The notes under the pieces were generated by a model. That model searched no databases and was not told the origin of the DNA. It saw nothing but the letters and a program-made list of their open reading frames with translations. Below are positions 8,612-16,736 of a stretch of DNA of 64,000 nucleotides, in pieces. The translations under genes were made by a program, and so were the position numbers. The DNA lies in contig CATIQU010000026.1 in the NCBI GenBank assembly GCA_949519155.1, positions 1-64,000 on the forward strand. The letters run 5' to 3'. Source of the DNA: Polaribacter sp. SA4-10. Lineage in GTDB: Bacteria > Bacteroidota > Bacteroidia > Flavobacteriales > Flavobacteriaceae. Each line of letters begins with the position of its first letter. Within the stretch, counting starts at the first letter, position 1.

Positions 8612-10765
8612 ATGAAAAAATTAATCCTCCCCGTTCTTTTTGCAAGTGTAATTATTGTTTCTTGCAAAGAGGAAACAAAACAAAAAAGTATTGACGTGAA
8701 GTACCCCGAAACGACAAAAAAAACTGTTATAGACACCCTTTTTGGCACCGCAGTTGTAGACAATTACAGGTGGTTAGAAGATGATCGAAGTGAAGAAACA
8801 GAAGCCTGGGTAAAAGCAGAAAACGAAGTTACCTTCGACTATTTAAGTAAAATCCCCTACAGAGAAGAGCTAAAAATGCGGTTAACAGAACTCTGGAATT
8901 ATGAAAAAATAGGTACGCCTTTTATAGAAGGTGATTACACTTATTTTTATAAAAATGACGGTTTGCAAAATCAATATGTTGTATATCGAAAAAAAGACGG
9001 TAAAGAAAGCGTTTTTCTAGACCCAAATACATTTTCAGAAGACGCAACGACCTCATTAGGATCTTTAAGTTTTTCTAAAAACGGAAAAATAGTTGCCTAT
9101 TCAATTTCTGAGGGAGGTTCTGATTGGCGTAAAATAATTATTATGGATGCGGAATCTAAAATAATTAAAGAAGACACCTTAGTCGATGTAAAATTTTCAG
9201 GAATTTCTTGGTATAAAAACGAAGGTTTTTATTACTCAAGTTACGACAAACCGAAAGGAAGTGAATTGTCTGCAAAAACAGATCAACACAAATTATACTA
9301 CCATCAATTAGGCACTTCACAAAAAGAGGATGTGGTTGTTTTTGGTAAAAAAGCATCCGAAAAACATAGATATGTGGGTGGGTCTGTAACCGAAGACAAT
9401 CGTTATTTATTAGTTTCGGCAGCTACTTCAACCTCTGGAAACAAATTATTTATTAAAGACCTTTCAGTTAAAGAAGGTCAACTAATCCCAATAATAGGTA
9501 CTTTTGAAAGCGATACGTATGTGGCGCAAAATAGCAAAAGCAAGTTGTACTTAGTTACCAATTTAAATGCTCCAAATAAAAAGGTAGTCACGGTGGATGC
9601 AAAAAACCCGTCACCAGAAAATTGGAAAGATTTTATTCCAGAAACAGAAAATGTATTGAGTTTAAATTCTGGAGCCGGGTACTTCTTTGCAGAATACATG
9701 GTAGATGCTGTTTCAAAAGTGCTCCAATATGATTTTGATGGAAATTTAGTTCGAGAAGTGAAATTGCCTGGCGTTGGTTCATCAGGAGGTTTTGGTGGGA
9801 AAAAGAATGCAAAAGAATTGTATTTTTCTTTTACAAATTACAACACTCCAAATTCCTCTTACAAGTTCAATCCAAAAGAAGGAACCTATACTTCCTACTG
9901 GAAACCAGCGATCAATTTTAATTCTGCAGAGTATGAAAGTAAACAAGTTTTTTACAACTCAAAAGATGGCACCAAAGTTCCCATGATTATCACCCATAAA
10001 AAAGGGGTAGAATTAAATGGAAAAAACCCCACAATCCTATATGGATATGGTGGTTTTAACATCAGTTTAACCCCTTCATTCAGTATTGCAAATGCCGTTT
10101 GGATGGAGCAAGGAGGGGTTTATGCCGTTCCAAATTTACGAGGTGGAGGAGAGTATGGTAAAAAATGGCACGATGCTGGAACACAAATGCAAAAGCAAAA
10201 TGTGTTTGACGATTTTATTGCAGCGGCAGAATACCTCATTGAAAAAGAGTATACCTCATCGGCATACCTAGCAATCAGAGGAGGTTCTAATGGAGGGCTT
10301 TTAGTAGGTGCAACGATGACGCAGAGACCCGACTTAATGAAAGTAGCACTGCCCGCAGTGGGTGTCTTAGACATGCTTCGTTACCACACTTTTACAGCTG
10401 GAGCGGGTTGGGCATATGATTACGGAACAGCCAATGACAGTATTGAAATGTTTGAATACTTAAAAGGATACTCACCAGTTCATAATGTGAAAAATGGGAC
10501 TGAATATCCAGCAACTTTAGTAACCACAGGAGACCATGATGATCGTGTGGTGCCTGCCCACAGTTTTAAATTTGCTGCAGAATTGCAAGAAAAACAAACT
10601 GGAGCCAATCCTGTTTTAATTAGAATTGAAACCAATGCAGGGCACGGTGCAGGAACTCCGGTTGCAAAAACAATTGAGCAATATTCTGATATTTTTGGGT
10701 TTACATTGTACAATATGGGCTTTGAAAAACTTCCCAATCCGCCAAAAAATAAAATAAAGTTATAG
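8612..10765 (+). CDS. prolyl oligopeptidase family serine peptidase (S9A), lipoprotein
   Basis: A 717-residue enzyme cleaving peptides after proline. The start at 8612 is chosen because it gives a clean lipoprotein signal ([18 protein letters not shown], lipobox Cys18) and lies just after a TAnnTTTG box; an earlier ATG at 8558 lies upstream of that box. After an N-terminal arm comes a seven-bladed propeller (about residues 75-440), then an alpha/beta hydrolase domain. The triad is Ser559 in GGSNGG, Asp643 in HDDRV and His678 in AGHGAG, close to the spacing of mammalian POP. It probably acts in the periplasm or on the outer membrane. It is monocistronic with a terminator after it. Confidence 0.93.
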   Translation: MKKLILPVLFASVIIVSCKEETKQKSIDVKYPETTKKTVIDTLFGTAVVDNYRWLEDDRSEETEAWVKAENEVTFDYLSKIPYREELKMRLTELWNYEKIGTPFIEGDYTYFYKNDGLQNQYVVYRKKDGKESVFLDPNTFSEDATTSLGSLSFSKNGKIVAYSISEGGSDWRKIIIMDAESKIIKEDTLVDVKFSGISWYKNEGFYYSSYDKPKGSELSAKTDQHKLYYHQLGTSQKEDVVVFGKKASEKHRYVGGSVTEDNRYLLVSAATSTSGNKLFIKDLSVKEGQLIPIIGTFESDTYVAQNSKSKLYLVTNLNAPNKKVVTVDAKNPSPENWKDFIPETENVLSLNSGAGYFFAEYMVDAVSKVLQYDFDGNLVREVKLPGVGSSGGFGGKKNAKELYFSFTNYNTPNSSYKFNPKEGTYTSYWKPAINFNSAEYESKQVFYNSKDGTKVPMIITHKKGVELNGKNPTILYGYGGFNISLTPSFSIANAVWMEQGGVYAVPNLRGGGEYGKKWHDAGTQMQKQNVFDDFIAAAEYLIEKEYTSSAYLAIRGGSNGGLLVGATMTQRPDLMKVALPAVGVLDMLRYHTFTAGAGWAYDYGTANDSIEMFEYLKGYSPVHNVKNGTEYPATLVTTGDHDDRVVPAHSFKFAAELQEKQTGANPVLIRIETNAGHGAGTPVAKTIEQYSDIFGFTLYNMGFEKLPNPPKNKIKL

Positions 10766-10789
10766 TGGTCTATCCACTTAAGATTAATA

Positions 10790-10820
10790 AAAAAACCGAT
10801 GCGAAAGTGTCGGTTTTTTA
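10790..10820. terminator. bidirectional intrinsic terminator
   Basis: A 10-bp perfect stem, AAAAAACCGA at 10790-10799 with TCGGTTTTTT at 10810-10819, and a 10-base loop. It lies between the convergent peptidase and flavin monooxygenase genes and has T-runs on both strands, so it can serve both. Confidence 0.82.
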
Positions 10821-11855
10821 TTTTTTAGTAAGATGCATATTTAAATATTCGGCATCCTTTTTTACGCCGCCTAAAGTAGCAGAACCTCTGGTATATAACC
10901 ATGGAAGCCCTAAAAAGTAAAGCCCTTCAATGTCGCTAACACCTCTGTAGTTTTTAGGATAATGACTCTCATCTAATTCAATACCATCAATCCAGTTGAA
11001 ATTAGGTTTAAAACCAGTAGCCCAAACAATGTTTTTAATATCCGTTCTCTTTTGTTTTTCAAAGAAAATAGTTTCGGAGTTTGCGTCTAGCGTTCTTCCT
11101 ACACAAGTTATATTGGGTTTTTTAAACAGTTTTTTTACATTTGTTCCAATAACTGGCTGTACACCGTTACTTAATTTCTTGCCAATCCAAGAGTATTTAT
11201 TTGCGCTTAAAAAACCTATTTTATGAAACCACCACCACAGTGATTTTCCTAGAATTTCTTGCGGAATTGAAGAAATATTAGTGTTTCCAGAAAAATAAAC
11301 AGGAGTTCCTGCTTGTGAAATTTCATCTAATATTTGAACTCCAGAATCTCCAGCACCAACCACTAATGTTGATCCCTCTTGAAGTTGAGCAGGGTTTTTA
11401 TAATGTTCGCTGTGAATTTGTATAACTTCTTTCGCTATTTTAGTGTGACAATTAGGAATAAAGGGTTTATGAAAAGGCCCTGTAGCGATGATCACATTTT
11501 TTGCTTCGAACGTTTTATTGTCGCCTTGCAATGTAAAAACCTCTTTGTCTTTTTTTAAGAACGTTATTTTCTGATTAAATGCTATCGGTATCTTAAATTT
11601 CGAGACGTACGCTTTTAAGTAATTAGCGACTTCATATTTATCTGCATAATGTCCTTTTTTATGCGGAAAGTCCATTCCTGGAAGATTATTCGCTTCAGAT
11701 GGGGTGAAAAGTTTTAAGGAGTCCCACCTTTTTAACCAAGGGTCGCCTATCTCTGAATTCGCATCTACGATCAAGTAATCTGCGTTCCTTTTATTTAAAT
11801 AATAAGCAATCGCTAAGCCAGATTGACCCGCTCCAATGATGATATAATCCTTCAT
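10818..11855 (-). CDS. flavin-containing monooxygenase-like NAD(P)/FAD oxidoreductase
   Basis: A 345-residue two-dinucleotide-binding flavoprotein. The N-terminal FAD motif is IIIGAGQSGLAIAYYL (residues 5-20) and the internal NADPH motif is VVGAGDSGVQIL (about 164-175). An ATGF motif (NIVWATGFKPNF, about 276-287) is typical of CzcO/ArsO-type and class B flavin monooxygenases. It likely catalyses NADPH-dependent oxygenation or reduction of a small molecule in the cytosol; the substrate is not predictable. The gene stands alone, convergent with the peptidase gene and divergent from an ABC ATPase gene. Confidence 0.85.
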   Translation of the reverse strand: MKDYIIIGAGQSGLAIAYYLNKRNADYLIVDANSEIGDPWLKRWDSLKLFTPSEANNLPGMDFPHKKGHYADKYEVANYLKAYVSKFKIPIAFNQKITFLKKDKEVFTLQGDNKTFEAKNVIIATGPFHKPFIPNCHTKIAKEVIQIHSEHYKNPAQLQEGSTLVVGAGDSGVQILDEISQAGTPVYFSGNTNISSIPQEILGKSLWWWFHKIGFLSANKYSWIGKKLSNGVQPVIGTNVKKLFKKPNITCVGRTLDANSETIFFEKQKRTDIKNIVWATGFKPNFNWIDGIELDESHYPKNYRGVSDIEGLYFLGLPWLYTRGSATLGGVKKDAEYLNMHLTKK

Positions 11856-12020
11856 ATTTTCAATGGTAAAGTTAAACTAATTAAAAGGACTCCTTTAAAA
11901 TTGGGTATCTAATTATTGAAATTAAGATAAATGGAATCACCTCGTATTTTACTATTTGAATACAAATAGGAAGTATCTATTTTTATAGATGTATCCCTCC
12001 TTATAAATGTCAAGAAACCT

Positions 12021-12033
12021 TATTTTTGTTTAA
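12021..12033 (+). promoter_or_regulatory. -7 promoter box immediately before the ABC ATPase start
   Basis: TATTTTTG at 12021-12028 fits the Bacteroidota TAnnTTTG box. It ends only four bases before the ATG at 12033, so a transcript from it would be leaderless or nearly so. No -33 TTG at the proper distance was found, which lowers confidence. Confidence 0.4.
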
Positions 12034-12962
12034 TGCTACACGTGCAAAACATTTCTTTCGGATATTATAAAAACAATATTGTATTGGATGATTTTACCTT
12101 CACTTTAAATGAAGGAGAACATTTATGTATCATGGGGGAAAGTGGCTGTGGAAAATCGACACTATTGAAAGCTGTTTATGGCCTACTTGATTTGCAAAAA
12201 GGAACTATTTTTTGGAAAAAGAAACAAATTTTAGGTCCAGAGTTTCATCTGGTGCCAGGAATGGATTTCTTTAAATATGTAGCACAAGATTTTGATTTGA
12301 TGCCTTATATTTCTGTATCAGAAAATATAAAGAAATTCTTGTCGCGTTTTTACCCAGAAGAAAGTGAAAGAAGAACGCAAGAACTCCTTCAGGTTATTGA
12401 AATGACTGCATTTGAGCATGTAAAAGTAAAACACTTAAGTGGCGGACAAAAACAACGTGTAGCGATTGCAAGGGCACTTGCAAAAGAACCTCAGCTATTG
12501 CTATTGGACGAACCCTTTGGTCAAATAGATAATTTTAAAAAGAATACGTTGCGCAGGAATTTATTCCATTATTTAAAAGAAAAAAAGATTGCCTGCATTG
12601 TTGCCACTCATGATAAAAACGATGCGCTTTCTTTTGCTGATACATTACTCGTCATTCACCAAAAAAAGATGGTTGCCTGTGCTTCTCCAAAAGAAATTTA
12701 CAAAAACCCAACAAAGAAATACATCGCTGCGTTGTTTGATGATGTCAACGAAATTACGATCAACAGAAAAATAGTTTTATTATATCCACATCAAATAAAA
12801 GTGGTAGAGAAATCAGACTTAAAAGCTACTATTATAAACTCTTATTTTAAAGGTTTTTGTTGGTTAATTGAGGTTGAATATAAAAACCGAAAAGTTTTTT
12901 TTAATCATTTTGAAGCATTAAAAAAAGGTGAAAATGTCTTCTTCTCTTTAAGGAGTTCATAA
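12033..12962 (+). CDS. orphan ABC transporter ATP-binding protein
   Basis: A 309-residue ATPase with Walker A GESGCGKST (about residues 35-43), Q-loop in VAQDFDLMP, signature LSGGQKQRVAIARAL (about 136-150), Walker B LLLLDEPFG and H-loop ATHDKND. The C-terminal 75 residues (from about 235) resemble the TOBE-like domain of importer ATPases (Fe3+/spermidine/molybdate type). No permease or binding protein is next to it, so its partner is elsewhere or absent. The downstream gene is convergent, seven bases away. Confidence 0.85.
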   Translation: MLHVQNISFGYYKNNIVLDDFTFTLNEGEHLCIMGESGCGKSTLLKAVYGLLDLQKGTIFWKKKQILGPEFHLVPGMDFFKYVAQDFDLMPYISVSENIKKFLSRFYPEESERRTQELLQVIEMTAFEHVKVKHLSGGQKQRVAIARALAKEPQLLLLDEPFGQIDNFKKNTLRRNLFHYLKEKKIACIVATHDKNDALSFADTLLVIHQKKMVACASPKEIYKNPTKKYIAALFDDVNEITINRKIVLLYPHQIKVVEKSDLKATIINSYFKGFCWLIEVEYKNRKVFFNHFEALKKGENVFFSLRSS

Positions 12963-12969
12963 GATTTTT

Positions 12970-13419
12970 TTATTCAATACTTATAATCTTAAAAGATTGC
13001 CCATTAAAAACAACTTCATCATTTTCTTGCTTACCCAACAACAATTTTCCAATAGGAGAAAAAAGTGAAATTGCAAAGAATGGTTTGTTTGCAACCTTTA
13101 ATTGCCCTGCAGAAATTGATAAAAAATAAGTTGCTTTGTTTGTATATACAATACTTCCTAAATGCACATTTTTAGAAGTATTCAAAAGGTCAATTTTCGC
13201 TAAGATCAATCTCATTTTAGAAATTCCTGCCAATTGCTGACCAGCTTTTTCCATTTCTAACTGTAACATTGCACGCCCTGTTTCGTGTTTGTCTCCAGCA
13301 GAGCTTTTTGTTTCAGATTGAAGCGCTTTTTGGTTTGAAAAAATGATGTTTTCAACCGTTTCTAAGCGGTTATCCACATAATTTTTACAAAGATTATATA
13401 GTGATTCTTTTGTATTCAT
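12970..13419 (-). CDS. GreA/GreB-like transcription elongation factor family protein
   Basis: A 149-residue protein starting at MNTKESLYNLCKNYVDNRLE. A longer frame to 13476 runs back into the PPTase gene and adds residues lacking family character. Residues about 1-75 form a helical hairpin like the Gre coiled coil. The C-terminal half (SPIGKLLLGKQENDEVVFNGQSFKIISIE) matches the Gre C-terminal domain, which docks on RNA polymerase. Members of this short family in Bacteroidota are sometimes labelled 3-oxoacyl-ACP synthase because of their neighbourhood. The start overlaps the end of the PPTase gene by 26 bases. Confidence 0.68.
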   Translation of the reverse strand: MNTKESLYNLCKNYVDNRLETVENIIFSNQKALQSETKSSAGDKHETGRAMLQLEMEKAGQQLAGISKMRLILAKIDLLNTSKNVHLGSIVYTNKATYFLSISAGQLKVANKPFFAISLFSPIGKLLLGKQENDEVVFNGQSFKIISIE

Positions 13420-13975
13420 TGTGTAATGTAAAAGCAAAAGCTCCGTATTTTCCATGGTGAGAAATTGAGCACGCACTGGTTAATTTTTTTTCTTTGCGAT
13501 AGTATGAAGGAGCACCTATAGAAGATTTTTTTTGTAAGATTTCTTTTGTTAAAAACCCTGTTAGAATTTGCACTTCTTTTTTGATATCAAAATCCACTTT
13601 TTTTGGCAAACCAATCGAAGAGAAAACAACAGTTTCCTCCTCTTGTTGCTTTGCAATTGTATGACAATAAAATGTATTAAAAAAGGTACTGGTTAAAAAC
13701 TTAGTTTCCTTAAAAACAACAATTCCTTTGGTTTTAGAAATCATACTACATTCAAACTTTTTTGGTGCAAAAAAACGTTTTTCATATTGCTGAGTATAGC
13801 ACTTATAAGCCGCTTCTTTCATACTCCAAAACAACCACACTTGTAAAAAAGAATCAGAAGCATTTAAAATACTTTCTTGTTCTTTTTTAGTGAATTGCTT
13901 TTCTAAAAACCCAGGGCGTTGCCAATTACTTTCTTTTACCGCTAGACTTAAATCAACAATATCATTCCCAATCAT
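13394..13975 (-). CDS. 4'-phosphopantetheinyl transferase family protein
   Basis: A 193-residue AcpS/Sfp-type enzyme that moves phosphopantetheine from CoA to the active serine of a carrier protein. The diagnostic pieces are IGNDIVDL at residues 2-9 (magnesium-binding Asp) and WSMKEAAYKC (about 50-59), the WxxKEA motif. Its start codon overlaps the ACP stop by one base, so it is translationally coupled to the carrier protein it most likely activates. This gives the cluster its own ACP activation system, separate from a housekeeping AcpS. Confidence 0.9.
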   Translation of the reverse strand: MIGNDIVDLSLAVKESNWQRPGFLEKQFTKKEQESILNASDSFLQVWLFWSMKEAAYKCYTQQYEKRFFAPKKFECSMISKTKGIVVFKETKFLTSTFFNTFYCHTIAKQQEEETVVFSSIGLPKKVDFDIKKEVQILTGFLTKEILQKKSSIGAPSYYRKEKKLTSACSISHHGKYGAFAFTLHNEYKRITI

Positions 13976-14226
13976 TATACCGCTTTTTTTTCCTGAATAA
14001 TCGCAACTACTGCTTTTACAGACAACATTTTCTCCATAGAATCATTGTCTATTTCTATATTAAACTCATCTTCTACATCCAATACAATGTCTACCAAATT
14101 TGCAGAATTAATTTCTAAGTCATTGATAAAATCGGTGTCTTCTGTAAGGTTTTTAAACGCTTCCTTGTTTTGTACATACGGTTTTACAAGAGTTGTTAAA
14201 GTTTTAATTATTTCTTCTTTTTTCAT
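13975..14226 (-). CDS. acyl carrier protein of the polyketide/fatty-acid cluster
   Basis: An 83-residue acidic carrier protein. The attachment serine lies in INDLEINSANLVDIVLDVED (about residue 38). The usual DSL tripeptide is altered to NSA, while the flanking DLE...VD.V...E pattern is conserved. Only one carrier gene is present in the cluster. It lies between the PPTase gene (1-base overlap) and the repeat-rich GIY-YIG region. It probably carries intermediates of the ketosynthase and dehydratase encoded upstream. Confidence 0.88.
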   Translation of the reverse strand: MKKEEIIKTLTTLVKPYVQNKEAFKNLTEDTDFINDLEINSANLVDIVLDVEDEFNIEIDNDSMEKMLSVKAVVAIIQEKKAV

Positions 14227-14243
14227 TTTATTTTATTTTTACA

Positions 14244-14368
14244 CTTCGACAAGCTCAGTGTGACATTGTGCTTCCGAATTGACTTGTCGTCTAATTTAAT
14301 TTTCCTAAACCTCTTCGCAAACCAAAGAATCAATGAATCTTCCCAATGTCTGGCTGAGCTTGTCGAAG
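14244..14368. repeat. REPIN-like element, copy A
   Basis: A 125-bp element with perfect 15-bp terminal inverted repeats: CTTCGACAAGCTCAG at 14244-14258 and CTGAGCTTGTCGAAG at 14354-14368. The interior (cttccgaattgac, then cctcttcgcaaac, then aatcaatgaatcttcccaat) is nearly the same as in copy C and in the same direction. The left end lies 18 bases from the start codon of the ACP gene, so the repeat is in the presumed leader of that gene. Confidence 0.9.
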
Positions 14369-14398
14369 CCTTCTTTTAACTCCAACAGGAGCTATACA

Positions 14399-14501
14399 CT
14401 TCGACAAGCTCAGTGTGACATTGTACTTCCGAATTGACTAAAGTTCATTTAAAACCAAAGAATTAATAAAAATACCGATTGTCTGACTGAACCTGTCGAA
14501 G
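14399..14501. repeat. REPIN-like element, copy B (diverged)
   Basis: A 103-bp element beginning with the same CTTCGACAAGCTCAG (14399-14413) and GTGTGACATTGTACTTCC run, and ending CTGAACCTGTCGAAG (14487-14501), two mismatches from the perfect inverted repeat. The interior is shorter and more diverged than in copies A and C, so it is either older or a different subtype. It ends 24 bases before the GIY-YIG stop codon. Confidence 0.82.
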
Positions 14502-14524
14502 GCTTATTTTAGCTAGAAACTAAT

Positions 14525-14833
14525 TTACATTCTTGAATCTTTATTTTCAGTATAATTTTTAGAAAACTTAACTAAATCACTCCAGTTTTCATCAATTAAT
14601 GCTTGTTTTTTTCTTCTTGACCAGCCCTTTATTTTCTTTTCATATTGAATTGCATCTCTTGAATCTGAACATTCCAAATACCATTTTAATTCTAAAGGTA
14701 ATCTTGACGAGGTATATCCGTCTTTATTTTTTCCTGTTTTATGCTCTAATAAACTCCTCTCAAGCTTATTCGTCATTCCAGTATAAAAAGAATTGTCTGA
14801 GCAAAATAAAATATATACATAATAGATTCTCAT
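14525..14833 (-). CDS. GIY-YIG nuclease family protein (UPF0213-like)
   Basis: A 102-residue single-domain GIY-YIG protein. The N-terminal strand pair is YYVYILFCSDNSFYTGMTN (residues 4-22, the GIY...YIG equivalents), followed by a conserved arginine (ERSLLEH), and a C-terminal KKIKGWSRRKKQALI segment typical of the UPF0213 group. No DNA-binding domain is fused. The gene sits inside the polyketide cluster on the same strand and is flanked by REPIN-like copies B and C, 24 and 18 bases away. This suggests that gene and repeats travelled together. Catalytic activity and target are unknown. Confidence 0.88.
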   Translation of the reverse strand: MRIYYVYILFCSDNSFYTGMTNKLERSLLEHKTGKNKDGYTSSRLPLELKWYLECSDSRDAIQYEKKIKGWSRRKKQALIDENWSDLVKFSKNYTENKDSRM

Positions 14834-14850
14834 TTTGTTCTCTTTTTACA

Positions 14851-14979
14851 CTTCGACAAGCTCAGTGTGACATTGTACTTCCGAATTGACTTGTCGTCTA
14901 ATTTAATTCCATTTTCCCAAACCTCTTCGCAAACAAAGAATCAATGAATCTTCCCAATGTCTGGCTGAGCTTGTCGAAG
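14851..14979. repeat. REPIN-like element, copy C
   Basis: A 129-bp element with perfect 15-bp inverted ends, CTTCGACAAGCTCAG at 14851-14865 and CTGAGCTTGTCGAAG at 14965-14979, and an interior nearly identical to copy A apart from a few short indels. Its right end is three bases from the ketosynthase stop codon and its left end 18 bases from the GIY-YIG start. Copies A and C are direct repeats bracketing copy B and the nuclease gene. Confidence 0.9.
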
Positions 14980-14981
14980 CC

Positions 14982-16256
14982 TTATTTTGAATATTTCTTA
15001 AAGATAACACAAGCATTTACATCTCCAAAACCAAAACTGGCTTTTGCAATTATATTAATGTCTCTATCCGATGCCTTTTGTGGAATTTTCTCAGTAGCAA
15101 TCAACGCCAAAATTTCTGGGTGAATGTCTTCACAATTGATATTCGGAAACACAAACTGTTCTTTTAATTGTATTACAGACGCCACAGACTCAATCGCTCC
15201 AGCTGCTGCTAGACAATGACCCACCATCGATTTTAAAGAGTTGATATATGGGAATTCAGTTCCTTTTCTTTGTAGGGCTACTGTCCAATTTTCTATCTCT
15301 AAAGCGTCTTTAGAAGTTGCCGTTAAATGCCCATTAATCATATCAATCTCATTGGAAGAAATCTTTGCGTCTGCCATGGCATTTGTAATACACCTTTGCA
15401 CTGCCTCTGAGTTAGGTGCGGTTAAAGTACCACCATTTCGTTGTCCACCAGAATTAATATTACCCCCTAAAACTTCTGCATAAATGGTCGCTTTTCTTTC
15501 CAAAGCACTCTCTAAAGATTCCAAGACTAGCGCCCCAGCGCCACTTCCTGGCACAAAACCGGAAGCGGTTTCACTCATAGGTCTTGACCCTTTTTCTGGG
15601 GTGTCATTATGTTTATAGCTCATTACACGCATCGCATCAAACCCTCCCCAAGTGTATAGGCTGCTGTCACTAGAACTCCCAACCAACATTCGTTTTGCCT
15701 TTCCGTTTTTAATGCGCTCAAAACCCATTAACAGAGCTTCTGTTCCTGTGGTGCAAGCAGATGAATTTGTTGTTACTTGATTTCCTAATCCTAAAATTCC
15801 ACCTAAATAAGCAGAGATTCCACTTGCCATGGTTTGCACCACAGAAGTACTTCCTAGACGCCTTACTTTTTGATCGTCAATTTTATAAATAGCTTCTCTG
15901 AATTTTTCAATACCAGATGTTCCTGTGCCAAAAATTAGACCTGATTCGTGGTCTAAATCGGACTTTTCATCCACAGTGAAACCGGCGTCTTTCCAGGCAT
16001 CTATTCCTGCCATGCACCCATATAAAATAGAAGTACTATTAAATCCTCGCAATTGTAGCGGAGACAAATAGATTGCTTTTTTTTCTTCAGAAACGGTTGG
16101 AATCCCACCAATACAACATGAAAAACCTTTGTCTTTTAAGGACTGATGAAAAGTAATTCCTGAAGTACCCGCTTTTATTGCATTAGTAAAAGCAGGCACT
16201 CCAACACCGTTGGATGCTACTACGCCTAATCCTGTAATTACAACTCTATTTTTCAT
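14982..16256 (-). CDS. beta-ketoacyl-ACP synthase (FabF-like)
   Basis: A 424-residue thiolase-fold condensing enzyme. The active cysteine is Cys168 in NSSACTTGTEA. The two histidines expected in the FabF/KSII class are in NGHLTATSKDALE and VGHCLAAAGA. It should decarboxylate malonyl-ACP and extend an acyl-ACP by two carbons. It lies two bases downstream of the FabZ-like dehydratase gene. With the cluster's ACP it could build an acyl chain, but no dedicated ketoreductase or enoyl reductase is encoded nearby, so housekeeping enzymes would have to complete each cycle, or unsaturation is retained. Confidence 0.92.
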   Translation of the reverse strand: MKNRVVITGLGVVASNGVGVPAFTNAIKAGTSGITFHQSLKDKGFSCCIGGIPTVSEEKKAIYLSPLQLRGFNSTSILYGCMAGIDAWKDAGFTVDEKSDLDHESGLIFGTGTSGIEKFREAIYKIDDQKVRRLGSTSVVQTMASGISAYLGGILGLGNQVTTNSSACTTGTEALLMGFERIKNGKAKRMLVGSSSDSSLYTWGGFDAMRVMSYKHNDTPEKGSRPMSETASGFVPGSGAGALVLESLESALERKATIYAEVLGGNINSGGQRNGGTLTAPNSEAVQRCITNAMADAKISSNEIDMINGHLTATSKDALEIENWTVALQRKGTEFPYINSLKSMVGHCLAAAGAIESVASVIQLKEQFVFPNINCEDIHPEILALIATEKIPQKASDRDINIIAKASFGFGDVNACVIFKKYSK

Positions 16257-16258
16257 TT

Positions 16259-16699
16259 TTATTTTACGATTATCATCCCCGAAATTGTTCCTCTACAAAC
16301 CAGTTCGTCTTTCTCATTTAACATTTTTACTTTGCATTTCAATTTATTGAATCGGAAATATTCTTTTTCTGAAATTACCGTTACTTTTTCGTTTGGTAAA
16401 ACAGGAATAAAGAAATCTACCTGATTGGAAGTAAGCGCTATTTTGGGTTTTTTATCTAAAAAAATTTCATCATTCAATAAATAAATTCCCAAACAGACCA
16501 CCCCAATTTGCGCCATTGTTTCCGTTAAAAGAACTCCTGGGGTGATTGGGTTTTCTTTAAAATGACCTTCGTAAAAAAAGGCGTTTTCTTTGAATGTATA
16601 ATTTCCTGAAATTCCATTTTCTGAAATTTCGGTAAGTGCATCCACAAACAAAAAAGGGTGTTGATAGGGTAGGTTTTGTATGATTTGGCTTGCGTTCAT
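16259..16699 (-). CDS. 3-hydroxyacyl-ACP dehydratase (FabZ-like hotdog)
   Basis: A 146-residue hotdog-fold protein with FabZ-type landmarks: LPYQHPFLFVDAL (residues about 10-22) and the catalytic block HFKENPITPGVLLTETMAQ (His about residue 46, Glu about 60). It should dehydrate 3-hydroxyacyl-ACP to the trans-2-enoyl form. It is sandwiched between the type III PKS gene (37 bases upstream) and the ketosynthase gene (2 bases downstream), so all three belong to one transcript. Confidence 0.9.
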   Translation of the reverse strand: MNASQIIQNLPYQHPFLFVDALTEISENGISGNYTFKENAFFYEGHFKENPITPGVLLTETMAQIGVVCLGIYLLNDEIFLDKKPKIALTSNQVDFFIPVLPNEKVTVISEKEYFRFNKLKCKVKMLNEKDELVCRGTISGMIIVK

Positions 16700-16736
16700 A
16701 TTGTTTTATTTACCGAGGCTTTAGGCTCGCTTCTTT

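Noticed and set aside
14599..14889. Plus-strand frame of 96 codons opposite the GIY-YIG gene
   Set aside because: It is antisense to a clear GIY-YIG domain and its end is formed by the repeat sequence (RQAQCD), a common false product of these repeats.
14240..14980. Repeated sequence resembling a CRISPR array
   Set aside because: Only three copies, over 100 bp long, unequal spacing, with inverted ends and no unique short spacers; they fit a REPIN-like family.
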